From NCBI RefSeq assembly GCF_003945385.1, contig NZ_AP018920.1, positions 3,224,001-3,288,000 on the forward strand: a stretch of DNA of 64,000 nucleotides. Direction: 5' to 3'. Origin of the DNA: Pseudonocardia autotrophica. GTDB taxonomy: Bacteria > Actinomycetota > Actinomycetes > Mycobacteriales > Pseudonocardiaceae. The translations under genes were made by a program, and so were the position numbers. The notes under the pieces are model-generated. The model did no database searches. It saw only the letters and a program-made list of their open reading frames with translations, and was not told the origin of the DNA. Shown piece by piece: positions 16,092-24,949 of this stretch (its first letter is position 1; each line of letters starts with the position of its first letter).

Positions 16092-17900
16092 GTGGCACCG
16101 TCGTCGGGGCAGCATCATGTCCGCCCCTGGCGCTACCTGACGGCCTTTCTCGGCATCGTCGTGATCCTCTACACCCTGGTGCTGTTCACCGGGGGCGGGA
16201 ACCTCACGCCGAAGCTGGGCATCGACCTGCAGGGTGGCACCCGCGTCTCGCTCACAGCGCGCACGACGGACGGCCAACCGCCGCCGCGTGACCAGCTGGT
16301 GCAGGCGCAGGAGATCATCGAGCAGCGGGTCAACGGACTCGGGGTCAGCGGCGCCGAGGTCCAGCTCGACGGCAGCAACATCGTCATCACCGTCCCCGGT
16401 GACGAGGGCGAACAGGCCCGCTCGCTCGGCCAGACCGCACAGCTGCGCTTCCGCGAGGTGGTCCAGGAGATCCCGGCCGGCCCCGCCGCCGCAGGCGCGC
16501 CGTCCGCGCCGGGATCCACGCCTCCGGCCGACGGCTCCGCACCCCCGGCTGAGGGGAGCGCACCGGCTCAGGGCAGCGCACCGGCCCAGGGCAGCGGCAC
16601 CGGTTCCGGCAGTGAGGCCGGCTCCGACGCCGGCACCGGCGTGCAGGGCATGGGCGTCACCCCCGAGCGGTCCACCCCGGTCGCGCCGGTTGCACACACC
16701 GCCCCGCTGCAGGACCCGCCGCCCCCGGAACCCCCGGCACCCGGTCCCGGTGCGCCCGCCCCGGACGACCCGCGGATCGCCGCGGAGGTGACGCAGGCGC
16801 GGGAGACCCGGCAGAGCGCCGATCCCGCCGTGCAGGCGCAGGCGCTGCTCGCGCTGGACTGCGCCGCCGTCGATCCGCTGCAGGGCTACGACGACCCGGC
16901 CCGGCCGTTGGTCACCTGCAGCGAGGACGGCACCGCCAAGTACGTACTCGGGCCCACCTTCATCGAGGGCACCGAGATCGCCTCCGCGCAGGCCCAGCCG
17001 AACGCGCAGGGCGCCGGTTACGTCGTCAGCCTCACCTTCAAGCCCGCCGGCGCGCAGGCGTGGGGGGAATACACCTCGGCCAACGTGGGCAAGCGGGTCG
17101 GCTTCGTGCTCGACGGCGACGTGGTGTCCGCCCCGTCGATCAACGTCCCGATCCTCGGCGGTGCCACCGAGATCTCCGGTCAGTTCAACCAGGAGCGGGC
17201 CCAGCAGCTCGCCCAGGTGCTGCGATACGGGTCGCTGCCGCTGGCGTTCGACTCCGGCACCGCGCAGACCGTGTCCGCCACGCTCGGCCTGGCCTCGCTG
17301 GAGGCCGGGCTGATCGCCGGTGCGGTCGGCCTGCTGCTGGTGCTCGTCTACTGCCTGGCCTACTACCGGCTGCTCGGGCTGCTCACGATGCTGTCGCTGC
17401 TGCTGTCCGGGCTGGTCGTCTACGCCGTGCTGATCCTGCTCGGCCGTTGGATCGGGTTCACCCTGGACCTCGCCGGGGTCGCCGGGTTCATCATCGCGAT
17501 CGGCATCACCGCCGACTCGTTCGTGATCTTCTTCGAACGGCTTAAGGATGAGATGCGCGACGGCCGCACCTTCCGCTCCGCCGTCCCACGGTCCTGGGAG
17601 CGGGCCCGGCGCACGATCCTCACCGCCGACGCGGTCAGCTTCCTGGCCGCCGCGGTGCTGTACATCCTGGCCGTCGGCGAGGTCCGCGGGTTCGCCTTCA
17701 CCCTCGGCATGTCCACCGTGCTCGACCTGGTCGTCGTGTTCCTGGTGACGTTCCCGCTGGTCGTCCTGATATCCCGGTCCCGAACGCTGGGCAGGCCAGG
17801 GCTGTCCGGGCTCGCCGCCGTCGACCGGATCGGTGCACAGCACCGTCGCAGCGCACCGGCCCCCGGTCGTCGCGTCGCCGTGAAGGGAGGGCGGGCATGA
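16092..17900 (+). CDS. secD: Protein translocase subunit SecD
   Basis: SecD (602 residues) with SecF uses the proton gradient to pull preproteins across the membrane. Segment 1 (YLTAFLGIVVILYTLVLF) precedes the D1 motif PKLGIDLQGGTRVSL. The large external region contains an insert of about 110 residues made of Ala, Pro, Gly and Ser (about residues 135-245), which resembles other actinobacterial SecD proteins. The five C-terminal segments carry the RND-type motifs (AGLIAGAVGLLLVLVYCLAYYR and GFIIAIGITADSFVIFFERLKDE). The start GTG is preceded by AGGAGA at 8 nt; the stop overlaps secF by ATGA. Confidence 0.96.
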   Translation: MAPSSGQHHVRPWRYLTAFLGIVVILYTLVLFTGGGNLTPKLGIDLQGGTRVSLTARTTDGQPPPRDQLVQAQEIIEQRVNGLGVSGAEVQLDGSNIVITVPGDEGEQARSLGQTAQLRFREVVQEIPAGPAAAGAPSAPGSTPPADGSAPPAEGSAPAQGSAPAQGSGTGSGSEAGSDAGTGVQGMGVTPERSTPVAPVAHTAPLQDPPPPEPPAPGPGAPAPDDPRIAAEVTQARETRQSADPAVQAQALLALDCAAVDPLQGYDDPARPLVTCSEDGTAKYVLGPTFIEGTEIASAQAQPNAQGAGYVVSLTFKPAGAQAWGEYTSANVGKRVGFVLDGDVVSAPSINVPILGGATEISGQFNQERAQQLAQVLRYGSLPLAFDSGTAQTVSATLGLASLEAGLIAGAVGLLLVLVYCLAYYRLLGLLTMLSLLLSGLVVYAVLILLGRWIGFTLDLAGVAGFIIAIGITADSFVIFFERLKDEMRDGRTFRSAVPRSWERARRTILTADAVSFLAAAVLYILAVGEVRGFAFTLGMSTVLDLVVVFLVTFPLVVLISRSRTLGRPGLSGLAAVDRIGAQHRRSAPAPGRRVAVKGGRA

Positions 17901-19024
17901 CCGCCCCGGAGCGTCTGTCGGGCTGGACCCGGCTCACCACCGGCACCGCCGACGTCGACATCATCGGCCGCCGCCGGACCTGGTACATCGGGTTCGCAGT
18001 GCTGATCGTGATCTGCCTGCTGTCGCTGGTGTTCCGCGGGTTCAACCTGGGCATCGACTTCACCGGTGGTTCGCAGATCCAGCTGCCCGCCAACGGCGCG
18101 GCCGGCGTGATCAGCACCCAGCAGGTCGAGCAGGTCTACCAGGGCGTGATCGGCACCCCGCCCGAGGTCACGCAGGCGGTCGGGAGCGGGGAGGCGGCGT
18201 CGATCGTGCTGCAGTCCGAGCCGCTCACCGCGGAGCAGCTGATCCCGCTGCGGGACGCGCTGTTCACCCAGCTGCAACCGCTCGGACCGGACGGGGCGCC
18301 GAGCGCCGCGTCGATCAGCGACTCCCAGGTGTCCGGCACCTGGGGCGGCGAGGTGACCACCCAGGCGCTGATCGCGCTGGCCGTGTTCATCGTGCTGGTG
18401 ACGATCTTCCTGGCCGTCTACTTCGAACGCGCGATGGCGGCCGCCGCGCTGGTCGCGCTGGTCAACGACATCGTCGTCACCGCAGGGGTGTACTCGATCA
18501 TCGGCCTGGAGGTGACCCCGGCGACCGTGATCGGCCTGCTGACCATCCTCGGGTTCTCCCTCTACGACACCGTCGTGGTGTTCGACAAGGTCCGGGAGAA
18601 TGCGCGCGGCCTGCTGAAGCTGACCCGCCGCAGCTACCCCGAGGCGGCGAACCTGGCCCTGAACCAGACGCTCATGCGGTCGCTGAACACCTCGCTGATC
18701 GCGATCCTGCCGGTGCTCGGCCTGCTGGTGATCGGGGTCGGTCTGCTCGGCGTCGGTACCCTCGCCGATCTCGCGCTCGTCCAGCTCGTCGGCATGATCA
18801 CCGGGGTGATCTCGTCGCTGCTGCTGGCGACCCCGCTGCTGGTCGACATCAAGCTGCGTGACGTGCGGTTCCGGGACCAGGCGCGGCGGGTCGCCGCCCG
18901 CCGGGCGCGGGCCACCCCGGACGGCGACGCACCGGCGCCGGATACCCTCGCGACCGTGAGCAGCTCCCCTCCCACGTCCTCGGCGTCCCGGCCCACCGGC
19001 AAGACCGGGCGGTCCCGCCGGTGA
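17897..19024 (+). CDS. secF: Protein translocase subunit SecF
   Basis: SecF (375 residues) pairs with SecD. After a cytoplasmic N-terminus, segment 1 leads into GFNLGIDFTGGSQIQLP, the SecF signature; segments 2-6 include LVNDIVVTAGVYSIIG and GFSLYDTVVVFDKVRENARG, followed by the conserved LNQTLMRSLNTSLIAILPVL. A short, variable C-terminal tail rich in Pro and Ser follows. The ATG overlaps the secD stop, and the stop overlaps the apt start by GTGA, so secD, secF and apt are translated as a coupled unit. Confidence 0.96.
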   Translation: MTAPERLSGWTRLTTGTADVDIIGRRRTWYIGFAVLIVICLLSLVFRGFNLGIDFTGGSQIQLPANGAAGVISTQQVEQVYQGVIGTPPEVTQAVGSGEAASIVLQSEPLTAEQLIPLRDALFTQLQPLGPDGAPSAASISDSQVSGTWGGEVTTQALIALAVFIVLVTIFLAVYFERAMAAAALVALVNDIVVTAGVYSIIGLEVTPATVIGLLTILGFSLYDTVVVFDKVRENARGLLKLTRRSYPEAANLALNQTLMRSLNTSLIAILPVLGLLVIGVGLLGVGTLADLALVQLVGMITGVISSLLLATPLLVDIKLRDVRFRDQARRVAARRARATPDGDAPAPDTLATVSSSPPTSSASRPTGKTGRSRR

Positions 19025-19590
19025 CCGCCGTCGACGACATCCGGCCCGGCCCCGGCGTCGACGGCGACTCCGCGGAGGACCTGCTGCGGATCGCCGACCT
19101 GATCCGTCCGGTGCCCGACCATCCCGAGCCCGGGGTGCTGTTCCGCGACATCACACCGGTGCTCGCCGACGGCGGGGCGTTCGCGACCGTCGCGACCGAG
19201 CTGGCCGCGCACACCGGCGAGGCGGAGCTGGTGGTGGGCGTCGAGGCCCGCGGCTTCCTGCTGGGGGCCGCGGTCGCACTCGTCGCCGGTCTGGGGACGG
19301 TCCCGGTCCGCAAGGCGGGCAAGCTGCCGGTCGTCGCCGCGTCGCGTAGCTACGACCTGGAGTACGGCAGCGCCACCCTGGAGCTCCCGGCCGGGGTCGT
19401 CGAGCCGGGCACCCGGATCTACGTCGTCGACGACGTGCTCGCCACCGGCGGCACCGCGGCTGCGGCCTGCGCGCTGCTCACCGACGTCGGAGCCGAGATC
19501 GTCGGGTTCGGCACGCTGCTGGAGCTGACCGCGCTGCAGGGCCGTGCGAAGCTCGGTGACCTGCGGGTGGACGCGCTGCTGAGCGCCTGA
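19021..19590 (+). CDS. apt: Adenine phosphoribosyltransferase
   Basis: This 189-residue enzyme salvages adenine to AMP using PRPP. The PRPP-binding motif [16 protein letters not shown] is near residue 140, and the family segments [12 protein letters not shown] and [15 protein letters not shown] are intact, as is [10 protein letters not shown]. The GTG start overlaps the secF stop. The secDF-apt-rel order is a long-conserved actinobacterial arrangement; coupling of adenine salvage to the alarmone enzyme may be relevant because both handle purine nucleotides. Confidence 0.95.
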   Translation: MTAVDDIRPGPGVDGDSAEDLLRIADLIRPVPDHPEPGVLFRDITPVLADGGAFATVATELAAHTGEAELVVGVEARGFLLGAAVALVAGLGTVPVRKAGKLPVVAASRSYDLEYGSATLELPAGVVEPGTRIYVVDDVLATGGTAAAACALLTDVGAEIVGFGTLLELTALQGRAKLGDLRVDALLSA

Positions 19591-19625
19591 GACGGCGCGG
19601 TTCCGTCATGTGACGATCCGCGGAC

Positions 19626-19631
19626 TATCCT
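19626..19631 (+). promoter_or_regulatory. rel -10 box
   Basis: TATCCT fits the TANNNT -10 pattern and lies 41 nt before the rel start codon, which has its own ribosome binding site AGGAGGTG at 19663-19670. So rel probably has its own promoter besides read-through from apt. Confidence 0.45.
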
Positions 19632-19672
19632 CGGGACGGACCACCCGCTACCGGGCACGATCAGGAGGTGCG

Positions 19673-22015
19673 GTGACCGAGGTCGACCGGACGAGCGCCC
19701 CGGCGGGCGCACACCCCGCCACGCGCCCGCTGACGCCCGACGACGAGCCGCCCCGCCCGTCCGCCACCCGGCGGGTACGGGCGCGGATCGCGCGGCGGAT
19801 GACGCCGCAGCGGGTCGCGATCGTGACCCCGGTGCTGGAGCCGCTGGCCGCGGTGCACCGCTCGCTGCACCCCAAGGCCGATCTGGTGCTGCTGCAGCGG
19901 GCCTACGACGTCGCCGAGGCCAAGCACGAGGGGCAGGCCCGCAAGTCCGGCGACCCGTACATCACGCATCCGCTGGCCGTCTCGACGATCCTCGCCGAGC
20001 TGGGGATGGACACCACGACGCTGGTCGCGGCACTGCTGCACGACACCGTCGAGGACACCGACTACTCCCTCGAACGGCTGCGCGCCGACTTCGGCGACGA
20101 GGTCGCGCACCTGGTCGACGGCGTCACCAAGCTGGACAAGGTCGAGTTCGGCACCGCGGCCGAGGCCGAGACGATCCGCAAGATGGTCGTGGCGATGGCC
20201 CGCGACCCGCGGGTACTGGTGATCAAGCTGTCCGACCGGCTGCACAACATGCGGACCATGCGGTTCCTGCGGCCGGAGAAGCAGGTCAAGAAGGCGAACG
20301 AGACCCTCGAGGTGTTCGCCCCGCTCGCGCACCGGCTCGGCATGGCCACCGTGAAGCTGGAGCTGGAGGACCTGTCCTTCGCGATCCTGCAGCCCAAGAA
20401 GTACCAGGAGATCGTCCGGCTGGTCGCCGACCGGGCGCCGTCCCGGGACACCTACCTGCGGCAGGTGATCGACGAGGTCGCCTCGCAGCTGGACTCGGCG
20501 CGGATCGCGGCGAAGGTCGAGGGCAGGCCCAAGCACTACTATTCGATCTACCGCAAGATGATCGTCAAGGGCCGGGACTTCGACGACATCCACGATCTCG
20601 TCGGCGTGCGGGTTCTGGTCGACGAGGTGCGCGACTGCTACGCCGCGATCGGCATGGTGCACGCGCTGTGGCAGCCGATGCCCGGCCGGTTCAAGGACTA
20701 CATCGCCCAGCCCCGGTTCGGCGTCTATCAGTCACTGCACACCACCGTGATCGGCCCCGACGGCAAGCCCCTCGAGGTGCAGATCCGCACGCACGCGATG
20801 CACCGCACCGCCGAGTACGGCATCGCCGCGCACTGGCGCTACAAGGAGGTCAAGGGCGGCGCCGGGAAGGAGGTCGAGGTCGAGGAGATGGCGTGGATGC
20901 GCCAGCTGCTCGACTGGCAGCGGGAGGCCGCCGATCCCGGCGAGTTCCTCGACTCGCTGCGGTTCGACCTCGCCGCCCGGGAGATCTTCGTCTTCACCCC
21001 GAAGGGTGACGTCGTCACCCTGCCGACCGGGTCCACCCCGATCGACCTGGCCTACGCGGTGCACACCGAGGTCGGGCACCGCTGCATCGGCTCCCGGGTG
21101 AACGGCAAGCTGGTCGCGCTGGAGCGGCAGCTGTCCTCCGGCGACGTCGTCGAGATCTTCACCTCCAAGGCCGAGGACGCCGGGCCCAGCCGCGACTGGC
21201 CGGCCATCGCGAAGTCGCCGCGGGCCAAGGCGAAGATCAAGCAGTGGTTCGCCAAGGAGCGCCGCGAGGAGGCCGTCGAGGAGGGCAAGGAGGCGATCAC
21301 CCGGGAGGCGCGCCGCACCGGGATGCCGCTGCAGCGGCTGATCTCCGGCGATGCCATGTCCGCGATCGCCCGCGAGCTGCACTACTCCGACGTGTCCGCG
21401 CTCTACGCCGCGGTCGGCGAGCACCAGACCAGCGCCCAGCACGTCGTGCAGCGCCTGGTCGCCTGGTTCGGTGGCGAGGAGGAGGCCGAGGAGGAGCTCG
21501 CCGAGCGGGCGACGCCGTCCACGGTCCGGCACCGCAGGCCGTCCGGGAACGCCGGCGTCGTCGTGCAGGACGGCGACGGCAACGCGATGGGCGACCTCTA
21601 CGTGAAGCTCGCCCGCTGCTGCACCCCGGTGCCCGGCGACGAGATCCTCGGGTTCGTCACCCGCGGCGGCGGGATCAGCGTGCACCGCACCGACTGCACC
21701 AACGCCGGTGATCTCACCGCCCGCGAGGAGCGGCTGGTCGAGGTGGCCTGGTCGGTGTCGCCGGAGTCGGTGTTCCTGGTCGCGATCCAGGTCGAGGCGC
21801 TCGACCGGCACCGGCTGCTGTCCGACGTGACGAAGGTGCTGGCCGACGAGAAGGTCAACATCCTGTCCGCGTCGACGACGACCTCCCGGGACCGGGTCGC
21901 GGTGTCCCGGTTCTCGTTCGAGATGGGCGACCCCAAGCACCTCGGCCACCTGCTGCAGGCGGTCCGCAACATCGAGGGCGTCTACGACGTCTACCGGGTC
22001 ACCTCGGCGGCCTGA
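19673..22015 (+). CDS. rel: Bifunctional (p)ppGpp synthetase/hydrolase Rel
   Basis: The 780-residue protein makes and degrades the stringent-response alarmone. The HD hydrolase domain is intact ([17 protein letters not shown]), and the synthetase domain has the RFKD motif ([24 protein letters not shown] region), the form found in bifunctional Rel rather than synthetase-only RelA. A TGS domain ([25 protein letters not shown], starting about residue 440), a zinc-finger/RIS region ([18 protein letters not shown]) and a C-terminal ACT domain follow. The GTG start lies 2 nt after AGGAGGTG; the frame is open further upstream but crosses the -10 box. Confidence 0.97.
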   Translation: MTEVDRTSAPAGAHPATRPLTPDDEPPRPSATRRVRARIARRMTPQRVAIVTPVLEPLAAVHRSLHPKADLVLLQRAYDVAEAKHEGQARKSGDPYITHPLAVSTILAELGMDTTTLVAALLHDTVEDTDYSLERLRADFGDEVAHLVDGVTKLDKVEFGTAAEAETIRKMVVAMARDPRVLVIKLSDRLHNMRTMRFLRPEKQVKKANETLEVFAPLAHRLGMATVKLELEDLSFAILQPKKYQEIVRLVADRAPSRDTYLRQVIDEVASQLDSARIAAKVEGRPKHYYSIYRKMIVKGRDFDDIHDLVGVRVLVDEVRDCYAAIGMVHALWQPMPGRFKDYIAQPRFGVYQSLHTTVIGPDGKPLEVQIRTHAMHRTAEYGIAAHWRYKEVKGGAGKEVEVEEMAWMRQLLDWQREAADPGEFLDSLRFDLAAREIFVFTPKGDVVTLPTGSTPIDLAYAVHTEVGHRCIGSRVNGKLVALERQLSSGDVVEIFTSKAEDAGPSRDWPAIAKSPRAKAKIKQWFAKERREEAVEEGKEAITREARRTGMPLQRLISGDAMSAIARELHYSDVSALYAAVGEHQTSAQHVVQRLVAWFGGEEEAEEELAERATPSTVRHRRPSGNAGVVVQDGDGNAMGDLYVKLARCCTPVPGDEILGFVTRGGGISVHRTDCTNAGDLTAREERLVEVAWSVSPESVFLVAIQVEALDRHRLLSDVTKVLADEKVNILSASTTTSRDRVAVSRFSFEMGDPKHLGHLLQAVRNIEGVYDVYRVTSAA

Positions 22016-22019
22016 TCGG

Positions 22020-22048
22020 CCCGGGGGCGGCTGGTTGCCGCCCCCGGG
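22020..22048. terminator. Bidirectional terminator between rel and the cyclophilin gene
   Basis: CCCGGGGGCGGC and GCCGCCCCCGGG form a perfect 12-bp stem with loop TGGTT. It sits between convergent stops 5 nt after rel and 7 nt before the cyclophilin stop, and so can serve both strands. Confidence 0.85.
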
Positions 22049-22054
22049 GCCCGG

Positions 22055-22906
22055 TCAGCCGACGGTCGCGTTCTCGATGTCCACCGGGGTGTTCGGGTTG
22101 CCGTCACCGGCGCCGGTCGACTCGCCGGCCTGGGCGACCGCGTCCAGGGTCCGCAGGCCCTCCTCGCCGATCGAGCCGAACACCGTGTACTCCGGCGGGA
22201 GCTGCGCGTCGCCGTAGATCATGAAGAACTGGCTGCCGCCCGAGTCGGGGGCCGCCGTCTTCGCCATCGCCAGCATCCCGCGGCCGTAGGACAGGCCGTC
22301 GAACACCTCGTCCGGAATGGTGTAGCCGGGCCCGCCGGAGCCCTGCCCGGTCGGGTCGCCGCACTGCAGCACCTGCAGGCCGGGGCTGGTGGTCAGCCGG
22401 TGACAGGACGTCTCGTTGTAGTAGCCCTGCTGGATCAGGCTCTCGAAGCTGTTCACCGTGCACGGGGCCAGCGCGCGGTCCAGCGTGAGGTCGATCGTGC
22501 CCGCGCTGGTGGAGAACGACGCCGCGACGGTGCCCTCCGCCGAGACCTCGCCGTCGGCGGGCGGATCCACCGGCTTCGACGCGGGCTGCTCGGCCGGGTA
22601 GGCGCAGTTCACCGAGGCGGGCAGCGCGGTCGGCCGGGTCGGCAGCGGGACGACCGGGAGCCCTGAGGTGTCCGTGCCGGCGTCCTGCTGGGCCTGCGCG
22701 GCCGGGTCGGCGGACTCGGAATCGCCGCCGCCCCACGCCGAGGTCAGTGCGTAGACGCCGCCGGCGGCGACCGCGACCACCAGCACCGTCGCCACGACGG
22801 CGATCGTCGTGTTGCGCTTCTGCTTCTGGGCCCGCTCCACCCGGTTCGCCTGCTGGGCCGCCAGCTTCCGCTTGGCCGCCTCCCGGCGCTGCTCGTTCGT
22901 CGCCAC
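22055..22906 (-). CDS. Membrane-anchored cyclophilin-type peptidyl-prolyl isomerase
   Basis: This 283-residue protein has a charged Lys/Arg/Gln-rich cytoplasmic N-terminus (about 32 residues), one membrane segment ([21 protein letters not shown]), an Asp/Ala/Gln linker, and an extracytoplasmic cyclophilin domain from about residue 120. Cyclophilin strands are recognisable ([42 protein letters not shown]). The catalytic Arg region is replaced or modified ([20 protein letters not shown]), as in the actinobacterial subgroup, so activity may be low. It probably assists folding of exported proteins. GGGAGCA precedes the GTG start. It matches the rel-ppi-hisS order of M. tuberculosis. Confidence 0.9.
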   Translation of the reverse strand: MATNEQRREAAKRKLAAQQANRVERAQKQKRNTTIAVVATVLVVAVAAGGVYALTSAWGGGDSESADPAAQAQQDAGTDTSGLPVVPLPTRPTALPASVNCAYPAEQPASKPVDPPADGEVSAEGTVAASFSTSAGTIDLTLDRALAPCTVNSFESLIQQGYYNETSCHRLTTSPGLQVLQCGDPTGQGSGGPGYTIPDEVFDGLSYGRGMLAMAKTAAPDSGGSQFFMIYGDAQLPPEYTVFGSIGEEGLRTLDAVAQAGESTGAGDGNPNTPVDIENATVG

Positions 22907-22986
22907 GCTCTACTGCTCCCTAGTCGATCACCCGTCACCGGAGGGTATCGGGGACACCTGGGAGCGAATCCGGGAGACACCGGTTC

Positions 22987-22992
22987 TAGGCT
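22987..22992 (+). promoter_or_regulatory. hisS -10 box within an inverted repeat
   Basis: TAGGCT fits the -10 pattern; AGGCT (22988-22992) and AGCCT (22998-23002) make a short inverted repeat around the likely start of transcription. hisS begins about 35 nt further on at GTG 23036, with GAGAGGA at 23017-23023. Confidence 0.45.
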
Positions 22993-23035
22993 GGGGGAGC
23001 CTTTGCGCACCGGCACGAGAGGACGTGGACCTGCA

Positions 23036-24349
23036 GTGACCGCCACCGAGCAGCAGGCGGAGGGCCGGGCCCGCAAGCCCGAACCGTTCGCCGCGCCGAA
23101 GGGCATCCCGGAGTACCTCCCGCCGGAGTCGGCCGGGTTCTCACACGTCCGGGACACCCTGGCCGGGGCTGCCGCGCGCGCCGGGTACGGCCACATCGAG
23201 CTGCCGGTCTTCGAGGACACCGGACTGTTCGCGCGCGGGGTGGGGGAGTCCACCGACGTCGTCTCCAAGGAGATGTACACCTTCGCCGACCGCGGCGGAC
23301 GCTCGGTGACGCTGCGGCCGGAGGGCACCGCCGGCGTCGTCCGGTCGGTGATCGAACACAACCTCGACAAGCAAGGACTGCCGGTCAAGCTGCGCTACGC
23401 GGGGCCGTTCTTCCGGTACGAGCGCCCGCAGGCCGGCCGCTACCGGCAGCTGCAGCAGGTCGGTGTCGAGGCGATCGGGATCGACGATCCCGCGCTCGAC
23501 GCCGAGGTCATCGCGATCGCCGACGAGGGCTTCCGGGCGCTCGGCCTCACCGGCTACCGGCTGGAGCTCACCTCGCTCGGCGACGCCGCCTGCCGGCCGC
23601 GGTACCGCGAGCTGCTGCAGGAGTACCTCGCCGGGCTGGACCTCGACGAGCCGACCCGCGAGCGGGCCGCGATCAACCCGCTGCGGGTGCTCGACGACAA
23701 GCGTCCCGAGGTGCGGGCCGCGATGGCGGACGCGCCGCTGCTGATGGACCACCTGTCCGCGGAGGCGGCCGAGCACCACGCCGCCGTGCTGACGCACCTC
23801 GACGACCTCGGCGTCGCCTACACCCCGAACCCGCGGATGGTGCGCGGGCTGGACTACTACACCAAGACGACCTTCGAGTTCGTGCACGACGGACTCGGCG
23901 CCCAGTCCGGGATCGGTGGCGGCGGCCGCTACGACGGCCTGATGGGCACCCTCGGCGGGCCGGACCTGTCCGGTGTCGGATTCGGCATCGGCGTCGACCG
24001 CACGCTGCTGGCCTGTGGCGTCGAGGGTGTGCAGCCGTGGTCGGTGGCCCGGGCCGAGGTGTTCGGCGTGCCGCTGGGCGAGGACGCCCGCCGCAGGCTG
24101 GTCGTGATCGCGGCCCGGCTGCGCGCCCAGGGCGTGCGGGTCGATCTGTCATACGGCAACCGCGGCCTGAAGGGCGCGATGAAGTCCGCCGACCGCTCCG
24201 GGGCCCGGTTCGCGCTCGTGCTCGGCGCCCGCGACCTGGAGAGCGGCACGATCGGGCTGAAGGACCTGGTCTCCGGCGACCAGCAGGACGTCCCGCTGGA
24301 CGGCGTGATCGACGCCGTGGTGACCGCGGTCGCCGCCGAGGTCGGCTGA
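23036..24349 (+). CDS. hisS: Histidyl-tRNA synthetase
   Basis: The 437-residue class II synthetase charges tRNA-His. Motif 1 region ([21 protein letters not shown]), motif 2 ([25 protein letters not shown]), the histidine-specific [13 protein letters not shown] and motif 3 ([14 protein letters not shown]) are all present, with the anticodon-binding domain at the end. GTG 23036 is chosen for its upstream GAGAGGA; a TTG 33 nt earlier would place the start too near the promoter. The N-terminal tail ([17 protein letters not shown]) is slightly longer than usual. A small methyltransferase gene follows 8 nt after the stop. Confidence 0.97.
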   Translation: MTATEQQAEGRARKPEPFAAPKGIPEYLPPESAGFSHVRDTLAGAAARAGYGHIELPVFEDTGLFARGVGESTDVVSKEMYTFADRGGRSVTLRPEGTAGVVRSVIEHNLDKQGLPVKLRYAGPFFRYERPQAGRYRQLQQVGVEAIGIDDPALDAEVIAIADEGFRALGLTGYRLELTSLGDAACRPRYRELLQEYLAGLDLDEPTRERAAINPLRVLDDKRPEVRAAMADAPLLMDHLSAEAAEHHAAVLTHLDDLGVAYTPNPRMVRGLDYYTKTTFEFVHDGLGAQSGIGGGGRYDGLMGTLGGPDLSGVGFGIGVDRTLLACGVEGVQPWSVARAEVFGVPLGEDARRRLVVIAARLRAQGVRVDLSYGNRGLKGAMKSADRSGARFALVLGARDLESGTIGLKDLVSGDQQDVPLDGVIDAVVTAVAAEVG

Positions 24350-24357
24350 GCCGCTCG

Positions 24358-24900
24358 ATGGTCACGTCGGACCGGGAGGACTGGGACCGCAGGCACCGCG
24401 CCGTCGGTATCGGTTCCGCGCAGCCGCCGGACGCGCTGCGCGGCCGGCTCGATCTCGTCCCGGGCACCGGCCGGGCACTCGATGTCGCCTGCGGGCGCGG
24501 TGCGGTCGCGGTGTGGCTGGCCGGGCGCGGACTCGACGTGGTCGCGGTCGACGTGTCACCGGCCGGGCTCGCCGCGGGGGCCGAGCTGGCCACCGACCTC
24601 GCCCCGCCCGGCCGGATCCGCTGGGTCGAGGCCGATCTCGACGACGGGTTCCCCACCGACGACGGCTCCTACGACGTCGTCGTCTGCCAGCGGTTCCGGG
24701 CACCCGCCCTGTATCCGGCGCTGGCCGCCGCGGTGGCCCCCGGCGGGCTGCTGGTGGTCACCGTGCTGTCCGAGGTCGGCGACGCCGGCGGTCGTTTCCG
24801 CGCAGCCCCCGGCGAGCTGGTCGCCGCGTTCGCCGGGTTCGAGGTGCTCGCCCACCACGAGGCCGACGGGGAGGCGCACCTGCTGGCCCGCCGTCCGTGA
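24358..24900 (+). CDS. Class I SAM-dependent methyltransferase
   Basis: This 180-residue protein has the Rossmann methyltransferase core: motif I LDVACGRGAVAVWLAGRG, the acidic end of strand 2 VVAVDVSPAGLA, and VEADLDDGFP and YDVVVCQRF further on. It is short and lacks a recognisable substrate domain, so the substrate is unknown. It starts 8 nt after the hisS stop with no clear ribosome binding site of its own, so it is probably translated by coupling to hisS. It converges on the YibE/F gene; a hairpin lies between. Confidence 0.8.
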   Translation: MVTSDREDWDRRHRAVGIGSAQPPDALRGRLDLVPGTGRALDVACGRGAVAVWLAGRGLDVVAVDVSPAGLAAGAELATDLAPPGRIRWVEADLDDGFPTDDGSYDVVVCQRFRAPALYPALAAAVAPGGLLVVTVLSEVGDAGGRFRAAPGELVAAFAGFEVLAHHEADGEAHLLARRP

Positions 24901-24908
24901 CACGGCTG

Positions 24909-24942
24909 TCCCGGCGCACCGCCTCCGGTGCTCCGAGCGGGA
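24909..24942. terminator. Hairpin between the methyltransferase and YibE/F genes
   Basis: GCACCG/CGGTGC (loop CCTC) is enclosed by TCCCG/CGGGA after an internal loop. It lies between convergent stops and probably ends both transcripts. Confidence 0.5.
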
Positions 24943-24949
24943 TGGACGG

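Noticed and set aside
22986..23003. Iron box at the hisS promoter
   Set aside because: The AGGCT/AGCCT dyad superficially resembles one, but the match to the consensus is poor and hisS is not an iron-regulated gene.
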